Source: Apostichopus japonicus (lineage: Eukaryota; Echinodermata; Holothuroidea; Aspidochirotida; Stichopodidae). Taken from it: a stretch of 64,000 nt of DNA. The notes below the pieces were generated by a model. It saw only the letters and a program-made list of their open reading frames with translations, made no database searches and was not told the DNA's origin. The DNA lies in contig NC_092576.1 in NCBI RefSeq assembly GCF_037975245.1, positions 8,405,501 through 8,469,500 of the forward strand, written 5' to 3'. This document shows positions 47,096 to 59,089 of the stretch, one piece after another. Each line of letters begins with the position of its first letter. The first letter of the stretch is position 1. The translations under genes were made by a program, and so were the position numbers.

Positions 47096-48227
47096 TTCAA
47101 CACTTCTGTATTTATGACATAAAGGTCTGTCTGCAAATGAAGAAGCATGAGGTGTGCGAGAGAGAGAGAGGGAGGTTGGGGGGGGGGAAAGCTAAGTGAG
47201 GATGGCTCAGGTCAGGGTTTCCGTCTACCACTATACCACAATATGCTGATGAATGCAAACACCCTCGATCAAAGAAGATAATCATTTCGAAAGAGGGCTG
47301 ATGATATATCCGCCAGGGTCCGACCTTGATCTCACCGCACCTGGTCATAGGCATCGAACTTATGTTGATTCGGTTGATCTCTGGTTGGTAAAGCGGAATT
47401 CACATCATTTTCATATCTTTATTGTTTGCTATTATTCGTACAATCCTCAACTGATATTGCATCTTTCTATATGTTTAGAGGTTTTGTTTAGACACACGCA
47501 AAGGTTTATTGTATATAGAGCGATATAAATTCATTATTTATTTGATTTATTATTGATTGTACGATGTTCAAGTTGAACTTGGCTGCAGGCCTAGGGTAGA
47601 GCTAACCTTAGAAAAAGAAAAAGGATAACGGAAATTAATAGTTTTAACACAAAACCTTGTAACTTTTGACTTAACTTGGTAACTTTCTAAAACACTTCTT
47701 AGCAAATGAGATATATGTACAATTCATTATACTTAGATTGAAAGAAAAATAACTGTACAGTTTCTTATCTTTATTACTGTGCTACATTTCATTGAAACAT
47801 TTTTATTTAGCATCGTTTTTACTTAAAATGAGAGCTCTTTGTCAGGCACTGTTATTTAATAGAGAGGTAAAAGTGTGAAGCTTTGATATACCAAATACTT
47901 TGGCGTTTGTTGTTTATATGAAACAAATTGATGTCGATGAGTTATTTCGCTCTGACATTGGACTTACTTTCAATTTAGAACTGGCCCGAGGAGTCGAAGT
48001 CATTATACAGTTATGTTAAAGGAGCTTTCCATGTAATACATGGTTTAAAGGAGAATGTCTTGAAAACCAACCTATATAATGAGCTTCCTTCTAAGGATAT
48101 TCTTTAATAATTTCCCATAACGAAAATTGATTCTTTCAAACTTTACACAGCTTTTTTTTTGTCTTGGATATAGCCACCAAAGTAAAACAAAATCAAGAAA
48201 AAAAATCACAGACACAACTAAGTTTGT
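47096..48227. other. Intergenic, nothing recognised
   Basis: A (GA)n and poly-G stretch near 47,160-47,190; otherwise nothing supported. Confidence 0.4.
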
Positions 48228-48235
48228 CATTCTAG

Positions 48236-48886
48236 CAAGGGCGGCGGAAGCACTTTTAATCTGGGGGGGCACCGACATCAAAGGGCACTTTGCAGAAATT
48301 CGATTTGATTGATGTAGCCTTATATTTAGTACCCTTTATAACTCTTATTGTATTATCTTATTTGCGTATACACATCACTCCATCAACGTCCCCCCCCCCC
48401 CCCCTCAAGGAAAATATGCATACTAGCACTGCAATATCCAATGTGCAAATTGGGAAACAAGGAACAAGTTTTCTATTGAGACAAAATGAGGTGAAATCAT
48501 GCTAGTTGCTAATGTAGGAATCTTCCGAATTAGAGTTTATTTCTTGTTAATATCTTAACAATTTTTTTCCATTCGAAATAGCTTTGAGTTTGACCCAGAT
48601 AAATTCATTAAAAGTCAGGAGCGTAGCCGGGATTTGTAAAGTTGTATGCACAACTATCTGAGCGGAGCGCCACCATCGGTTGGCGCGGAGCGTACAAGAA
48701 AAATTTTGGTTTTACAAACCCCTCAGATGGCCGGAAACGGCCCTTCCCGAGTGTTCATTCTGGTTTCCTGGCCTCTTGCTAACTTGAGACACCTCAATTT
48801 TTATGTAGAAAAAGGGCACATTTTTAACCCTGAGGAAAAGTGGGGGGGCACGTGCCCCCTGTGCCCCCCCGGTTCCGCCGCCCTTG
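48236..48886. mobile_element. Non-autonomous DNA transposon with 8-bp target duplication (hAT-like)
   Basis: 651 bp with 14-bp perfect terminal inverted repeats CAAGGGCGGCGGAA, flanked on both sides by CATTCTAG (48,228-48,235 and 48,887-48,894). An 8-bp duplication is typical of hAT and P elements. There is no transposase ORF. The subterminal G/C-rich runs (GGGGGGGCAC, and CACGTGCCCCC near the right end) are inverted relative to each other. The perfect ends and duplication suggest it moved fairly recently. Confidence 0.88.
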
Positions 48887-48894
48887 CATTCTAG

Positions 48895-50454
48895 TCTTCT
48901 TAATCAACTCAAAACATAGTTTTTTTTTATCAATATTGAAATTGAAATAAACCTGTCTTTGTAGAGAGGTACATTTCTGCAGTTTGCATGTAAAGATCTG
49001 TAAAAGGAAAAAAAAAAAAAGGAAAAAATGACAAATATACTTTTCTTTTCCTCCATAATTCCTTCCTTTAGACTAATTTGTGCTTCAACAAATATAATGG
49101 TACCACAGAAACCAGGAATATTGAGGGTGGGGCGGAGAGTTGGCCTGAGGGAGCTTGAAATCATTTTGAAATATTGAGAGGCAGAAATAAAAAATAAGCC
49201 AAGTTGTTTACTATTCACTTACAGCATTTATTGACTTTACAAAGAGAAACAAAATATACACGTATATCAATAATAATGAAACATAGATAATTACTGCTAG
49301 AATTACTAAGAAAACAAAGTTGTTCAAGGAATAACCTCTCAAAAATGTTAGTTAAAGATGAACTGTTCGACATGTGTGATATGCGTTTCTTCCAACAAGC
49401 TGACTTTACATTAATTAACATGATAATTTGGCACATGGAGTTAATATGCAACATGACTTGGAGCGAAAGGAAAATGATGTAGCAAAAAAAAACAAAGTAC
49501 GCAAACCTGATAAGCGTTTACACAAGGGACCAACATTGTCAAACGAATTGGGCCTAACTTATTTATATATTAGTGGTATGGCGCCATCATTCACCAACAA
49601 GATAAAAAGAGGCAGCCCATTCTGTGATCGATGATTTTAAGAAAGAATTCGTTTTCTTCTTCATTTGCATTGCCTCTCTCTCTGCTTGGTCAATTTATCA
49701 ACTAACCTGAAGGCTACTTTTGGCAGCTACCTGGCCTTAAACCTGGTCACCTATTTGAACAAATCTATGACGTACACCTTAACATAAGATGGCAATTGAT
49801 CAAACTAAGACATGCCCTCCTAGATTACTTCTTGACATGAATATTCAGTAGTTTAGTTATTCCCAAGGGGAGCTTTTTGAAACTCTATACATGTGATGAT
49901 CATGGATAATCACTGGCTTACATCAAACAAACTTGCAAACCAGAAAATGGCTAATCCAGATAAAGATTGCTCAACATCATTATCAACAACTGTTGAATAG
50001 GTCAATGGAATCTGGTTCGTGCCGTGGTTTTGGACCGCTAGCTAGAGGTTATTGACCGGACACTCTATAACTCCTACACCAAGCCCCTGACTATATCGAA
50101 AATGACTGATTTGACTGTTATAATATTAAATGTACACAATGACCATATCTCAAACATTTTGCAGCAAGTCATCAAGTGAAATGATAGATTTTGGTCTGCA
50201 TCATAAAAATAAAGAATATAATTGTGCAAAAATAATTAATTTGACATTTCTCATGAATAATAATAACAAAACATTAGGATCAAGGTGGACATAATAAGGT
50301 GAATATAGACTTCGCATGTGTGATTTGTACTGGTAGTGAATAAATATTTAGAAATAATTCACGGTAAAGACATATAAATAACTAACTTGTAAAATATATA
50401 CTTGTAATGAATAAACAGTTAGATGTGCAAGGTGCATTGACGTTTGGTAACGTT
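48895..50454. other. Intergenic, nothing recognised
   Basis: Short spurious ORFs only. Confidence 0.4.
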
Positions 50455-50645
50455 AAGTATCATGAATATTAATCAGTATAATGAATATTTATCAGCAAAA
50501 TGAATATCAATCAGTTTTATGAATATTACGCAGTTTAATGAAGATTAAACAGTCTAATGAATATAATTCAGCGAAATGAATAATAATCAGTATAATGAAT
50601 ATTAATCAGTCTAATGCATATTAATCAGTATATGAATATTATCAT
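50455..50645. repeat. AT-rich minisatellite, unit about 17-18 bp
   Basis: Around eleven degenerate copies of AATGAATATTAATCAGT in a row. Confidence 0.85.
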
Positions 50646-52699
50646 CTACACTATACATTACAGCACAAGTGTAAACCTGATAAGTAAACTTCAAGGTGAA
50701 TAGGTTTATATAACAAAGAAACAAAAAAAATAATTGCCAAAAATTAACAAACCATGATCAGAATCATTGGCAGACTTTACAGGAATTGTCGTGATTATTT
50801 TTCGATGTCTAGTTGGAATGTAAATTTCTAGATAGGTTATCTAAAATCAAATTCTATGGAACTATGTCAAGGTGTGTGATGAGGTGGATGGAAAGTTGTC
50901 ACGTGGGAAACAAAACAACATTACAATTATATTAATGGAATATGAAATATAATAAAATAAAACTTATGGCATTGATTCTTTTATAAAAGTGCAACCCTTG
51001 GTGAAAGTACATCCTGAAGACATGCATATTCATTAAATGTTATGAATATTCATCATGTAAGAGCAGAGAGACTGACATGATCATGAAGACTTATTAAAAA
51101 TGACTTCAGTTAGAAAATTTGTCAGTCATTGAACATGCCTTAAATATACAATAATTTAACAAAACTTACAAAAAATGGGCTTCATTCAAAATTTAAATTA
51201 CATTTCATCACCCTAAAAATCCCTTACAGGGTTTGTTTTTGTTAACCAAGTGAAGGACAATGATTAAGTAGTTTATAAATTCGATCCATGATTTTTAACA
51301 TTTTTTCGCCCAGACACTTTGCATATGAAAGGTCATCAGTATTGACCCCAAATTATAAAATACTAAAATATTGTTTAAAGTTGTGAAAAGCACTTTTCCT
51401 GGTGGTTTTGGATCACCAATTATTTACAGAAATTCGGGAAGGTAAATCAGACATTAAAACCCGGATGATCGTAATAAACTTTGTGTTGAACTTGGGACAT
51501 GTGTGACCAATATTTGACTTTCCGGCTTATTTGTGGCCACTACCTATGAAGTACCTGTAAGTATTAAACTAATGCCATAGTTAGCAAATGAGAGGTGGAA
51601 AAATATCGGCTTTAACTTGTCATTAGACTTACTTTAATGCGATAAAGCCTCACTGTTTCATTGTGCTTCTTACCAGTCAGCCTGATACAGAAATTAAATT
51701 CTTGTATATCTTTTTTGTTTTACTGTAAAATTTAGTGCATGAAATATAGTTAGAACTGAAAGCCTCAATAGTCCCTGAGTGTAACTAAAAGCCAGATAAA
51801 ACAATTGAAATTGACCAAACTAGAACCACCTTGAAGGGTTTCAAAGAGATCAGTAAGTACTAACGTTCAATTCATTGAAACAATAGTGTAAAGATGATGT
51901 AAATGCATGAAAAAAAAAAAAAAAATAATTACTGTTGGTTTGAAACAGAACTGGACAGAAAACGTGTTTTACTGATTACAAAACATGTTCTGTTTTGATG
52001 AAAAATCCCACATCAAATGACTGCCTATCTCAAATGTTTTGTACAAATAAAACAAAGTCTTGTCCAACCACAATGGTCATATGCAACAGAACACCAAAAA
52101 CGCATGATATTATTAAGTACATAGGTGAATCCATATAATTTTGCAAAGTTAAAGGGAGAGAACTTTAAAACTGTATCCCCCTTTGGACTTGTTAACTACA
52201 AATATAAAACAAACATTGGAAATATTTCAGCTGTAAAATTTGCATTTTTCCATAAAACTTTAAAAAAAAAACTTTGCCAAGCCTATCCGGTCATGTGTGA
52301 TATATGACATGGATTTATGGAACACTTTGGGATTGAAAATATCATTTGAAATATGAGGCACAAAGTTTACCTGAATTTAGAGATCTGTGAAATCTTGTGG
52401 AAATAACAAAGTGCCGTTTATGATAGGATTGAAGGAAGTAGTAAAATTGCCATAAAGTCAAAAAGTGCAGTCAAATATGACTTGGGGAAATTACTTTAGG
52501 GATTACAAGCGTCCTTATTATTGATTATTGATCGCTGTTTATCAATCGTTCTACTGTATCAGCAATCAAATTTTACTTTTCCAAAGTTTAATCCGAGTAT
52601 GGTATTCTATGATGCCGTTTCATAATCGTAGATTTGTTTTATCAACGTAGATTTGTTTTATAATCGTAGACTTGTGAGTACAGACTGGTATTCTAGCAT
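50646..52699. other. Intergenic or 3' flank of the PLAT gene, nothing recognised
   Basis: AT-rich with homopolymer runs. A long 3' UTR of the PLAT gene could extend into it, but no poly(A) signal could be assigned. Confidence 0.4.
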
Positions 52700-52702
52700 A
52701 GT

Positions 52703-52970
52703 ACAGAGTACGGTACTCTATGTACAGAGTACGGTGCTCTACGTACAGAGTACGGTGCTCTACGTACAGAGTACGGTGCTCTACGTACAGAGTACGGTGC
52801 TCTACGTACAGAGTACGGTGCTCTACGTACAGAGTACGGTGCTCTACGTACAGAGTACGGTGCTCTACGTACAGAGTACGGTGCTCTACGTACAGAGTAC
52901 GGTGCTCTACGTACAGAGTACGGTGCTCTACGTACAGAGTACGGTGCTCTACGTACAGAGTACGGTACTG
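52703..52970. repeat. 21-bp near-palindromic minisatellite, about 13 copies
   Basis: The unit TACAGAGTACGGTGCTCTACG is repeated about 13 times with almost no variation; only the edge copies differ (GGTACTCTA at the left, GGTACTGTG at the right). AGAGTAC and GTGCTCT within the unit, and CTACGTACAG across unit borders, are inverted, so each unit can fold. All three frames are open on at least one strand (for example RTLYVEH repeated), which reflects the period of 21, not coding. It lies about 460 bp past the PLAT gene stop, possibly in its 3' UTR. Confidence 0.95.
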
Positions 52971-53428
52971 TGATTGTTGAAACGGCAAATATCTTGCGTT
53001 TAAGAGATATTCTACAAAACTTACTATTTCACAGTCTGAACAATCCATTTTGAATTTGCATCATGTTACCCCCTGATGGTTCACTTACAAACCTCTTTAT
53101 CAATCATATTTTCAAAATGTATCATATTTTAAACATATCTTACCCTTTCTACACAAAATATTAATCACGCTACAAATAATAATAGAAAGAAGTACTATAG
53201 AAGTAATTTTTGCCGTCCTTTTTGCAAGTTATTTCACTGATCGCTATTACTTCTATCCATCAGGCTACAAAATCATACAAAGAACTGAGTACTTCTATCT
53301 ATATCATTTTTGTCTATTACTATTTTGTTTTTACCAAATTTTCAGTTTCTTTTGAGGAAACTCAATTTAAGTGAAAGTTATTTCACCGATATAAAATAAA
53401 CCAAATATTACATTGGTATAACTCTTTT

Positions 53429-53652
53429 TTATTCTTGAACGGCATAAAGCTCTTTGAAGAGTTCACCGTCTCCCTTCTTCTTGTCCAGCCATTTGTTACA
53501 CGGAAACTTTGTCGCTTTTCCGGTCATGAGGTTAGTGATGACTACATTATCGCACAGCCATCCAGGATTGAAGCCAGCGTTGTCGTGTTCTATTCGGATC
53601 TTTTGCAATTCTCCGAGATCTAGGAATTCCAGTTTGAATTTATCTGTTTGGC
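53429..53652 (-). CDS. LOXHD1: LOXHD1-like PLAT protein, exon 12 (last coding exon)
   Basis: The C-terminal half of PLAT domain 5. It begins GQTDKFKLEF, carries the PLAT signature KIRIEHDNAGFNPGWLCDNV and FPCNKWLDKKKGDGELFKEL, and ends AVQE before TAA at 53,431-53,429. An acceptor TTTTCTACAG precedes 53,652, and the entering phase (2 nt) fits exon 11. The protein ends directly after the PLAT fold with no extra tail. AATAAA overlaps the stop codon but is too close to be the main poly(A) signal. Confidence 0.9.
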
Positions 53653-53904
53653 CTGTAGAAAAAAAAAAGAAAAAAGTTTTACTTCAAAAAGTGAGTTTTC
53701 TATAACTGTCTCTGATAATTGGATATTTTTAATCTTTATGTGATGAAACAATCTATAAGTGTTTCTTTGATCAAAGGTGATCAGCTGATCAGACCCATCA
53801 GTGCAGTGTTGGTGCACACCCCCTCCTCCCCCTCTCAATGTCATAAGAAATATATCAAGTCCGTAGTTATTAAAAGTTAACAAATGTTTATAGTCTTGTA
53901 TCAA

Positions 53905-54155
53905 GGCTGCTCCTTCGTCATATGACTTTACATTAAAGCCCTGTTCATTAGTAACATGTCACATCCACACACTCAACTGTTCACAATTCAAACAATCCCT
54001 CCAGAGTCACTAGAGTTACCTCGCAGGACCCTATTTATACCCCCTAGCTGAAGAGAGGCAATGGAGATCAAGTACCTCGTCCAAGGACACAACGTACTGA
54101 TCCTACAATCCTTAGATCCCAACTCCATACCCTTGGCCTTTTGACCACCATGCCT
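53905..54155 (-). mobile_element. tRNA-derived SINE in PLAT-gene intron 11
   Basis: Same family as 25,050-25,715, with a single head. On the plus strand it shares CATATGACTTTACA, CACACACTCAACTGTTCACA, GAAGAGAGGCAATGGAGATC and CAAGGACACAACG, and ends in a decayed tRNA-like head (CAATCCTTAGATCCCAACTCC … TTGACCACCATGCC). Orientation is the same as the host gene. Confidence 0.75.
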
Positions 54156-54286
54156 TCACGGCACAGCTTTGCTTGCAACGCTAAATTTTAGACCAAAATT
54201 TATACACCAAATTTGCTCCATGGGTTTGGTCAAATTGACAAATGAACACAAAATGACAGTCTTTAATGAATGAATAATTATCTGAC

Positions 54287-54439
54287 CTTTCTCGAAAAGA
54301 TCTCTGAACCGTTGTTTGAGAGGCTGTTTTCCCGAGTCACCGTTTGCGCCGTAGATGGTGAGGCAGACGTTGGCGTCTGTCCCTGCTCCCTTCTCACTTG
54401 ATGTTACCACGACAACCTCATACTGGACAGGAGCTAAAC
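54287..54439 (-). CDS. LOXHD1: LOXHD1-like PLAT protein, exon 11
   Basis: The N-terminal half of PLAT domain 5: APVQYEVVVVTSSEKGAGTD then ANVCLTIYGANGDSGKQPL. The GTDANVxLxIYGxNGDSG stretch is the most conserved part of LOXHD1 PLAT repeats. Acceptor TTGTCTCTCAG; donor GTCAGA at 54,286; phase 1 in and out. The PLAT fold is a calcium- and lipid-binding beta sandwich; in LOXHD1 the repeats act at the plasma membrane of hair-cell stereocilia. The role in this animal is not known. Confidence 0.9.
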
Positions 54440-54848
54440 CTGAGAGACAAAATGTTCAATGTTATTCACTGAAAATGTGTATCTTTTGTTAGTTTATTTC
54501 AGTAGCTCTTAGTGAATGTTCCTCGAAGACCGATGGTACTGAAAATATGAGATGTGAAAATTGATATGGAAAGTGTAAATATTAAAACTTTTGCCTCACA
54601 TTTAGATTACATACTTCAGAGAGCAGCAAAGAACACCGTTTATGAAGTATGATATTCAAGTCTTGTACATAAACAGAGTAAAAAGGCTGTGCCGGTAAAA
54701 ATATAAAAGTTAGAGGGCTTGAAGATTCATCCTGGCATGAACAAAGGCTAACATGGTACTTTGTTAGTTGCCAACCTGATAAGATGTGCAATCATGGGTT
54801 ACAGTCCCGGGGTCTTCTGGTGGTATTTTTTTTCTCGTCTATACTTAC

Positions 54849-54955
54849 TTCTGGCTATGGACATTCGGCCCTCTTCAGTTTTCTCACAGACCAGACGTTT
54901 GGCATCATCTGTTCCTTCACCTAACGGAATCCAGGCCTTACAGGGGAAGGAGTAT
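54849..54955 (-). CDS. LOXHD1: LOXHD1-like PLAT protein, exon 10
   Basis: The C-terminal end of PLAT domain 4: KYSFPCKAWIPLGEGTDDAK then RLVCEK. The YxFPCxxW motif is the last-strand signature of PLAT domains. The acceptor AAAG follows a poly-T tract; the donor GTAAGT is at 54,848. Phases 2 in and 1 out fit both neighbours. The acidic stretch that normally reads DEDDGQI is replaced by GEGTDD. Confidence 0.87.
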
Positions 54956-55334
54956 CTTTAAAAGAAAAAAAAATATATAAATAAATATGTAAAGCAAACA
55001 TTGATTCAAGTTGGCCTGATACATGAAACTGAGATGTCCACTATTTTTAACATACATTGATAGTTGAACCTTGTGCTAATTCCTCATCCAACGTTATTAG
55101 TGTGCAGAGTAGGTTTGTTGCAGATTATCCACATTGACAAATTCTAAATTTGATTTTAAATCACAAACATTGTTACCTATTGTATGAAAATCACGCCCAG
55201 CTTCAACTCAGACAATTCCTGTCACATTGCATTGCATCGTTTATTTATTTATGACCATCCATTTTCCTACCAAACTTGTGGAACACAAATTAAACAACAT
55301 CATGATCAGCACAGACAAAACTGTCAAATGACGC

Positions 55335-55805
55335 TAGCAATATGCAAATTACAAATTCTCATTTGGTCACCTGAAAAATTCTGATTCATGACCTGGTTCC
55401 TTGCAAGATTACTTTGATTTTATTTGTTAAATATACTTTTTGAGTTTCAAGATTGTCCGTTGAAATATCGCAATCACATCGGTAGCTACTACTCATATCG
55501 ACGACTTTCCACTAAGACATACATATAGCAACAACAACGAATTGCAAAGACTGGGGTCTCTAAACTCACTTTGAGCCATCGGTAAATGACAAATGATCAT
55601 TTGGTAACTTGAAACATTCTATGTGCATGACCTGGTTCCCTGCAAGATTACTTTCAATTGATTTGTTGAATATACTGTTTTGAGTTTTGAAATTGTCCGT
55701 TGAGCTATTGCAATCACATCGGTAGCTACTACTTAAATCGACTTCTATCCACCAAGACAATCATATAGCAACACGGTTTGCATAGACTCTGGTCTCTATA
55801 CTCAC
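55335..55805 (-). repeat. Tandem duplication of 236 bp including the exon 9 splice donor
   Basis: The exon 9 end and donor (CCGATGGCTCAAA|GTGAGT at 55,806/55,805) recur at 55,570/55,569 as CCGATGGCTCAAA|GTGAGT, followed in both cases by about 220 bp of similar intron (shared words TCATGACCTGGTTCC/GCATGACCTGGTTCC, GCAAGATTACTTT, CAATCACATCGGTAGCTACT). The copy begins in the last bases of the exon, so only the exon's tail is repeated. Confidence 0.85.
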
Positions 55806-55973
55806 TTTGAGCCATCGGATGTGTCTGTCACGATGACCTCGTGGCAATGCCAGTCCACGTCCCTGCCAGATCCTTTAGGAGGGGAGCCGCTGTCACGGAC
55901 AGAGTGACCGAGGAGAACACTCTTGATCTTACCCAACCGCTTGGTTTGAAATTTAAAGACATCCGTATCACCC
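55806..55973 (-). CDS. LOXHD1: LOXHD1-like PLAT protein, exon 9
   Basis: The middle of PLAT domain 4: GDTDVFKFQTKRLGKIKSVL then LGHSVRDSGSPPKGSGRDVD and WHCHEVIVTDTSDGSK. The lineage-typical RIGHD motif is changed to LGHSV and a Gly/Ser/Pro-rich insertion follows, so this is the most divergent of the five domains. Acceptor CTCTGTCTCCAG; donor GTGAGT. Phase 2 in and 2 out fit. Confidence 0.87.
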
Positions 55974-56154
55974 CTGGAGACAGAGAGATCACATGAAGGT
56001 TGTGAATTACTATATATGTATTATACATTACATGTGTATTATTTATGTATTAGAAGCGGTATGTGTTGATATGTGTTGTGTTGTATTGGTACTCTAATGT
56101 ATTTCTTCTTATTTATTTTTGCTTAAATTGTTTGTTTGTTTGCTGTCTTCTTAC

Positions 56155-56293
56155 CTTCTCAAAACCTTTTTCTTGACACTATTCTCCATCACAAATTCTT
56201 TCGACGTTCTGTTCTCTCCTTCTAAGATGATCCAGCCGTTCTGCGTGGTACTTGCATCCCTTTTATCTGTCGTTGTCACGGCGATTTCGTAAG
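56155..56293 (-). CDS. LOXHD1: LOXHD1-like PLAT protein, exon 8
   Basis: The start of PLAT domain 4: TYEIAVTTTDKRDASTTQNG then WIILEGENRTSKEFVMENS. It aligns with the first two strands of PLAT (YxIxVxTxD) but lacks the GTDANV signature of the other domains. Acceptor TTCAAACAG, donor GTAAGA; phases 1 in and 2 out fit. The intron to exon 9 is only 181 bp. Confidence 0.85.
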
Positions 56294-57061
56294 CTGTTTG
56301 AATGACAACGACAGATGAAGTATGAGATAACTTTCATCAAGATAAGAGCTATAACAATGATGATCATTCTTGGCTTGAAGACAAAACTCTTTTCTTTAGA
56401 ATACTACAAAATAATGCTTGCATTCAATCAGCAATGTAATTTTCTGCAAACTAGAACCTTGAGTAGGGAAATTTGTTTTACTAAAAGTTTCTATTTCAAT
56501 AGTATCAACAACTATGCACATTTTCAATCAAAAACCAAGACCAGTAGTGACCATGTTATTGGTGGAGATGAGAGTGTGATAGGTGTGGGAAGCAGGTAAG
56601 TTAGTCATAAGGATCTGGGAAGGAGAAAAATGGTAAATTGTAACTCATAGACCAATCTCTCTGATCCTGTGGGGGGTGGAGAAGGGGAAGGGGATTTGTT
56701 GGGCCCTGTAGGGTCAAAGGGGGTCTGTGAAATAATGAGGTTTGTACAACCTGAAGGGCTCCTGAACATTTTACTGACTTATACATCATGTCAAGAAATT
56801 GCCATCTCAGGTACAAAATAACCCCAAAAACCCTGATATTTCCTGAGCCCTGCCTGAACTATGGTGGGTTGATCTCACTGACGACACTTCCTATATCTAG
56901 GTATCCATAAATATTTGATTGTCACTGGGGACCCATGGCTAGAAAACCATTTTTAAGAATCTAGCTGATGGGGTCAAGGTGAACAGCAGATGACAGAGTG
57001 CAATTATTATGAGGAGATACGTAAGTTCCAATGTTGCTTTTGGGGAATTTTCTTGTCTTAC

Positions 57062-57235
57062 TTATTTTGCCCTTCTCTTCTTTCTGTGATTCCAAGCCAG
57101 CACAGATGAGCTCTCTCATTATCTGGTTGTCATCCTCATCTCGAGCCAGCCATCGATTACAGAGGAACATGTACTTCTTCTTCGTGGTCTCGTCGGTAAC
57201 TTCAACGTACTCAAGGTGCCATCCGGCCTTGAGAC
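57062..57235 (-). CDS. LOXHD1: LOXHD1-like PLAT protein, exon 7
   Basis: The C-terminal half of PLAT domain 3: GLKAGWHLEYVEVTDETTKK then KYMFLCNRWLARDEDDNQIM and RELICAG, followed by a charged Glu/Lys linker. CNRWLAxDEDDxQIxREL is a textbook LOXHD1 PLAT ending. Acceptor GCCTGTTAG, donor GTAAGA at 57,061; phase 1 in and out. Confidence 0.92.
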
Positions 57236-57584
57236 CTAACAGGCCAGGGAGAAGAGTGATACAATATTCTCAACATTACACGGTACTGAAATCATGCAGA
57301 CAACCAAAACTACCCTAGACACCATATAATGAGAAAACTCCATTTTATACAACGCATTGATTGGGTTAGTAGTACTTCTTTCAAGAGTATGGTGTTTTTT
57401 CAAAACCCAAAACCATCACACAAACATTGCTCAGTGCCGGGACCCTGTAGTCCTACTCTTAGTTTGGCATGCTTGCCTGTACTCAGGAATAACAAACCTC
57501 ATGGGTTTTAATTCATAGTTAGGACAATTTGGAAATCTAGCTGAGGTACTATTGCAAGATTGGGTACTCCTACTCATGCTTAAT

Positions 57585-58285
57585 ATGCTAAAACCCTTAT
57601 TATCATATTTGTACTCATATCATGGGGGTGTTTACTTGTACTCATATCAAGGGGATATTTACTTTTACTCCAATCAAGGGGATCTACTTGTACTCATATC
57701 AATGATATTTTGTACCTATATAAATGGGGTATTTATGTGTACTCATATCAGGATAATTTGTACCTATATCAAGGAGGATTTGCTTGTACTCATATCAAGG
57801 GTATTTACTTGTACTCATGTCAAGGGGGTATTTGTGTACCTATATCAAATGGGGTATTTATGTGTACTCATATCAAGGATAATTTGTACCTATATCAAGG
57901 AGGATTTACTTGTACTCATATCAAGGGTATTTACTTGTACTCATGTCAAGGGGGTATTGTGTACCTATATCAAATGGGGTATTTATGGGTACTCATATCT
58001 AGGGGATATTTACTTGTACTCCAATCAAGGGGATTAACTTGTAATCATAACAAGAGGTATTTTTATTTGTACTCATATCGAGGGGCATTTTTTATACTCA
58101 TATCAATTGGATTTACTTGTACTCATATCAAGAGGTGTTTACTTGTACTTATAACAAGGGGAATTTACTTGTACTCCAATCAAGGGGATTTACTTGTACT
58201 CATATTATGAGGTATTTACTTGTACTCATATCAAGGGGGATTAAACTGTACTCATATCAACCGGTAGTAACTTGTACTTGTAAGC
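57585..58285. repeat. Minisatellite in PLAT-gene intron 6 (unit about 26-32 bp)
   Basis: Roughly 24 variable copies built on TTACTTGTACTCATATCAAG then GGGATT. It lies in the middle of the intron, 206 bp from the exon 6 donor, and unlike the arrays of introns 1-4 and 9 it does not resemble the adjacent exon border. The Tyr/Cys-rich ORFs on the plus strand are artefacts of the repeat. Confidence 0.9.
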
Positions 58286-58490
58286 ATACTGTTGCCAAGT
58301 CTTATACAATGTGTGTCTGAATCAAGTTGTAAGCATAAACCAAACATTTTCTCCAACTTCCTGATTTTCGTTCAAAGATATTGTAATCATGAATACCACT
58401 CCTTTACTCTGAGTAACACACAACTCAGCTTTTATTGCTACTCGCTGTCAACAGGACTGAGTCCTGGCCTCTGTCTTTTTACACACTTAC

Positions 58491-58718
58491 CTGCGTTATC
58501 GTGCCAAATCCTGATTTTTGTGAGGTCTCCCAGACTTAACAGAGAGAAAGAGAAGATGTCGCTCTGGTTTCTCTCAAATTTATCTCGATGTGTCCCAGAA
58601 TCTTTCAGTTTTAAAGTGTCTGTGTTTCCGTTGACTCCGAACAGGATGATACAGACATTCGCATCGGTGCCCGATCCTCTGATATCCGAGGTTTTAACGT
58701 TCACCGTGTAGTTGGTTT
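58491..58718 (-). CDS. LOXHD1: LOXHD1-like PLAT protein, exon 6
   Basis: The N-terminal half of PLAT domain 3: [20 protein letters not shown] then [20 protein letters not shown] and, near its end, [12 protein letters not shown]. It contains the conserved SGTDANVxxxLFGxNG and KIRIxHDNxG motifs. Acceptor TTCTGCTTACAG, donor GTAAGT; phases 1 in and 1 out. Confidence 0.92.
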
Positions 58719-59089
58719 CTGTAAGCAGAATCGTTATCAATGTTAACCTAACTTAATAATATAACATAATGTTAACATAATGGAAAATAACTTAATAATA
58801 ACATAATGTTAACATAATCACAATAAACATGATGTATTATCAAATTAAATGAAACCCAAAGAAATAAAAAACCTGAAAAGATAAGTATAGATAACTTTCC
58901 AAAAAGTATTTTAATCAACTACTCTAACCCTTTTGCCCTACAAAGGTAACATAAGCAAAGAAATTTTGAACAAATATTGTACGGCTTGGCTATACCTTTT
59001 CATAACTAAAGAAATGGATCACTTGTTAGCTTTGGAAAGATAGGTTTATTCTAAGATAGATAGCAGTTAGTAAGATTTGCACAATAAGA

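Noticed and set aside
52703-52970. ORFs encoding RTLYVEH and similar 7-residue repeats
   Set aside because: A 21-bp unit without stops gives open frames on both strands; no start context, splice sites or homology support a protein.
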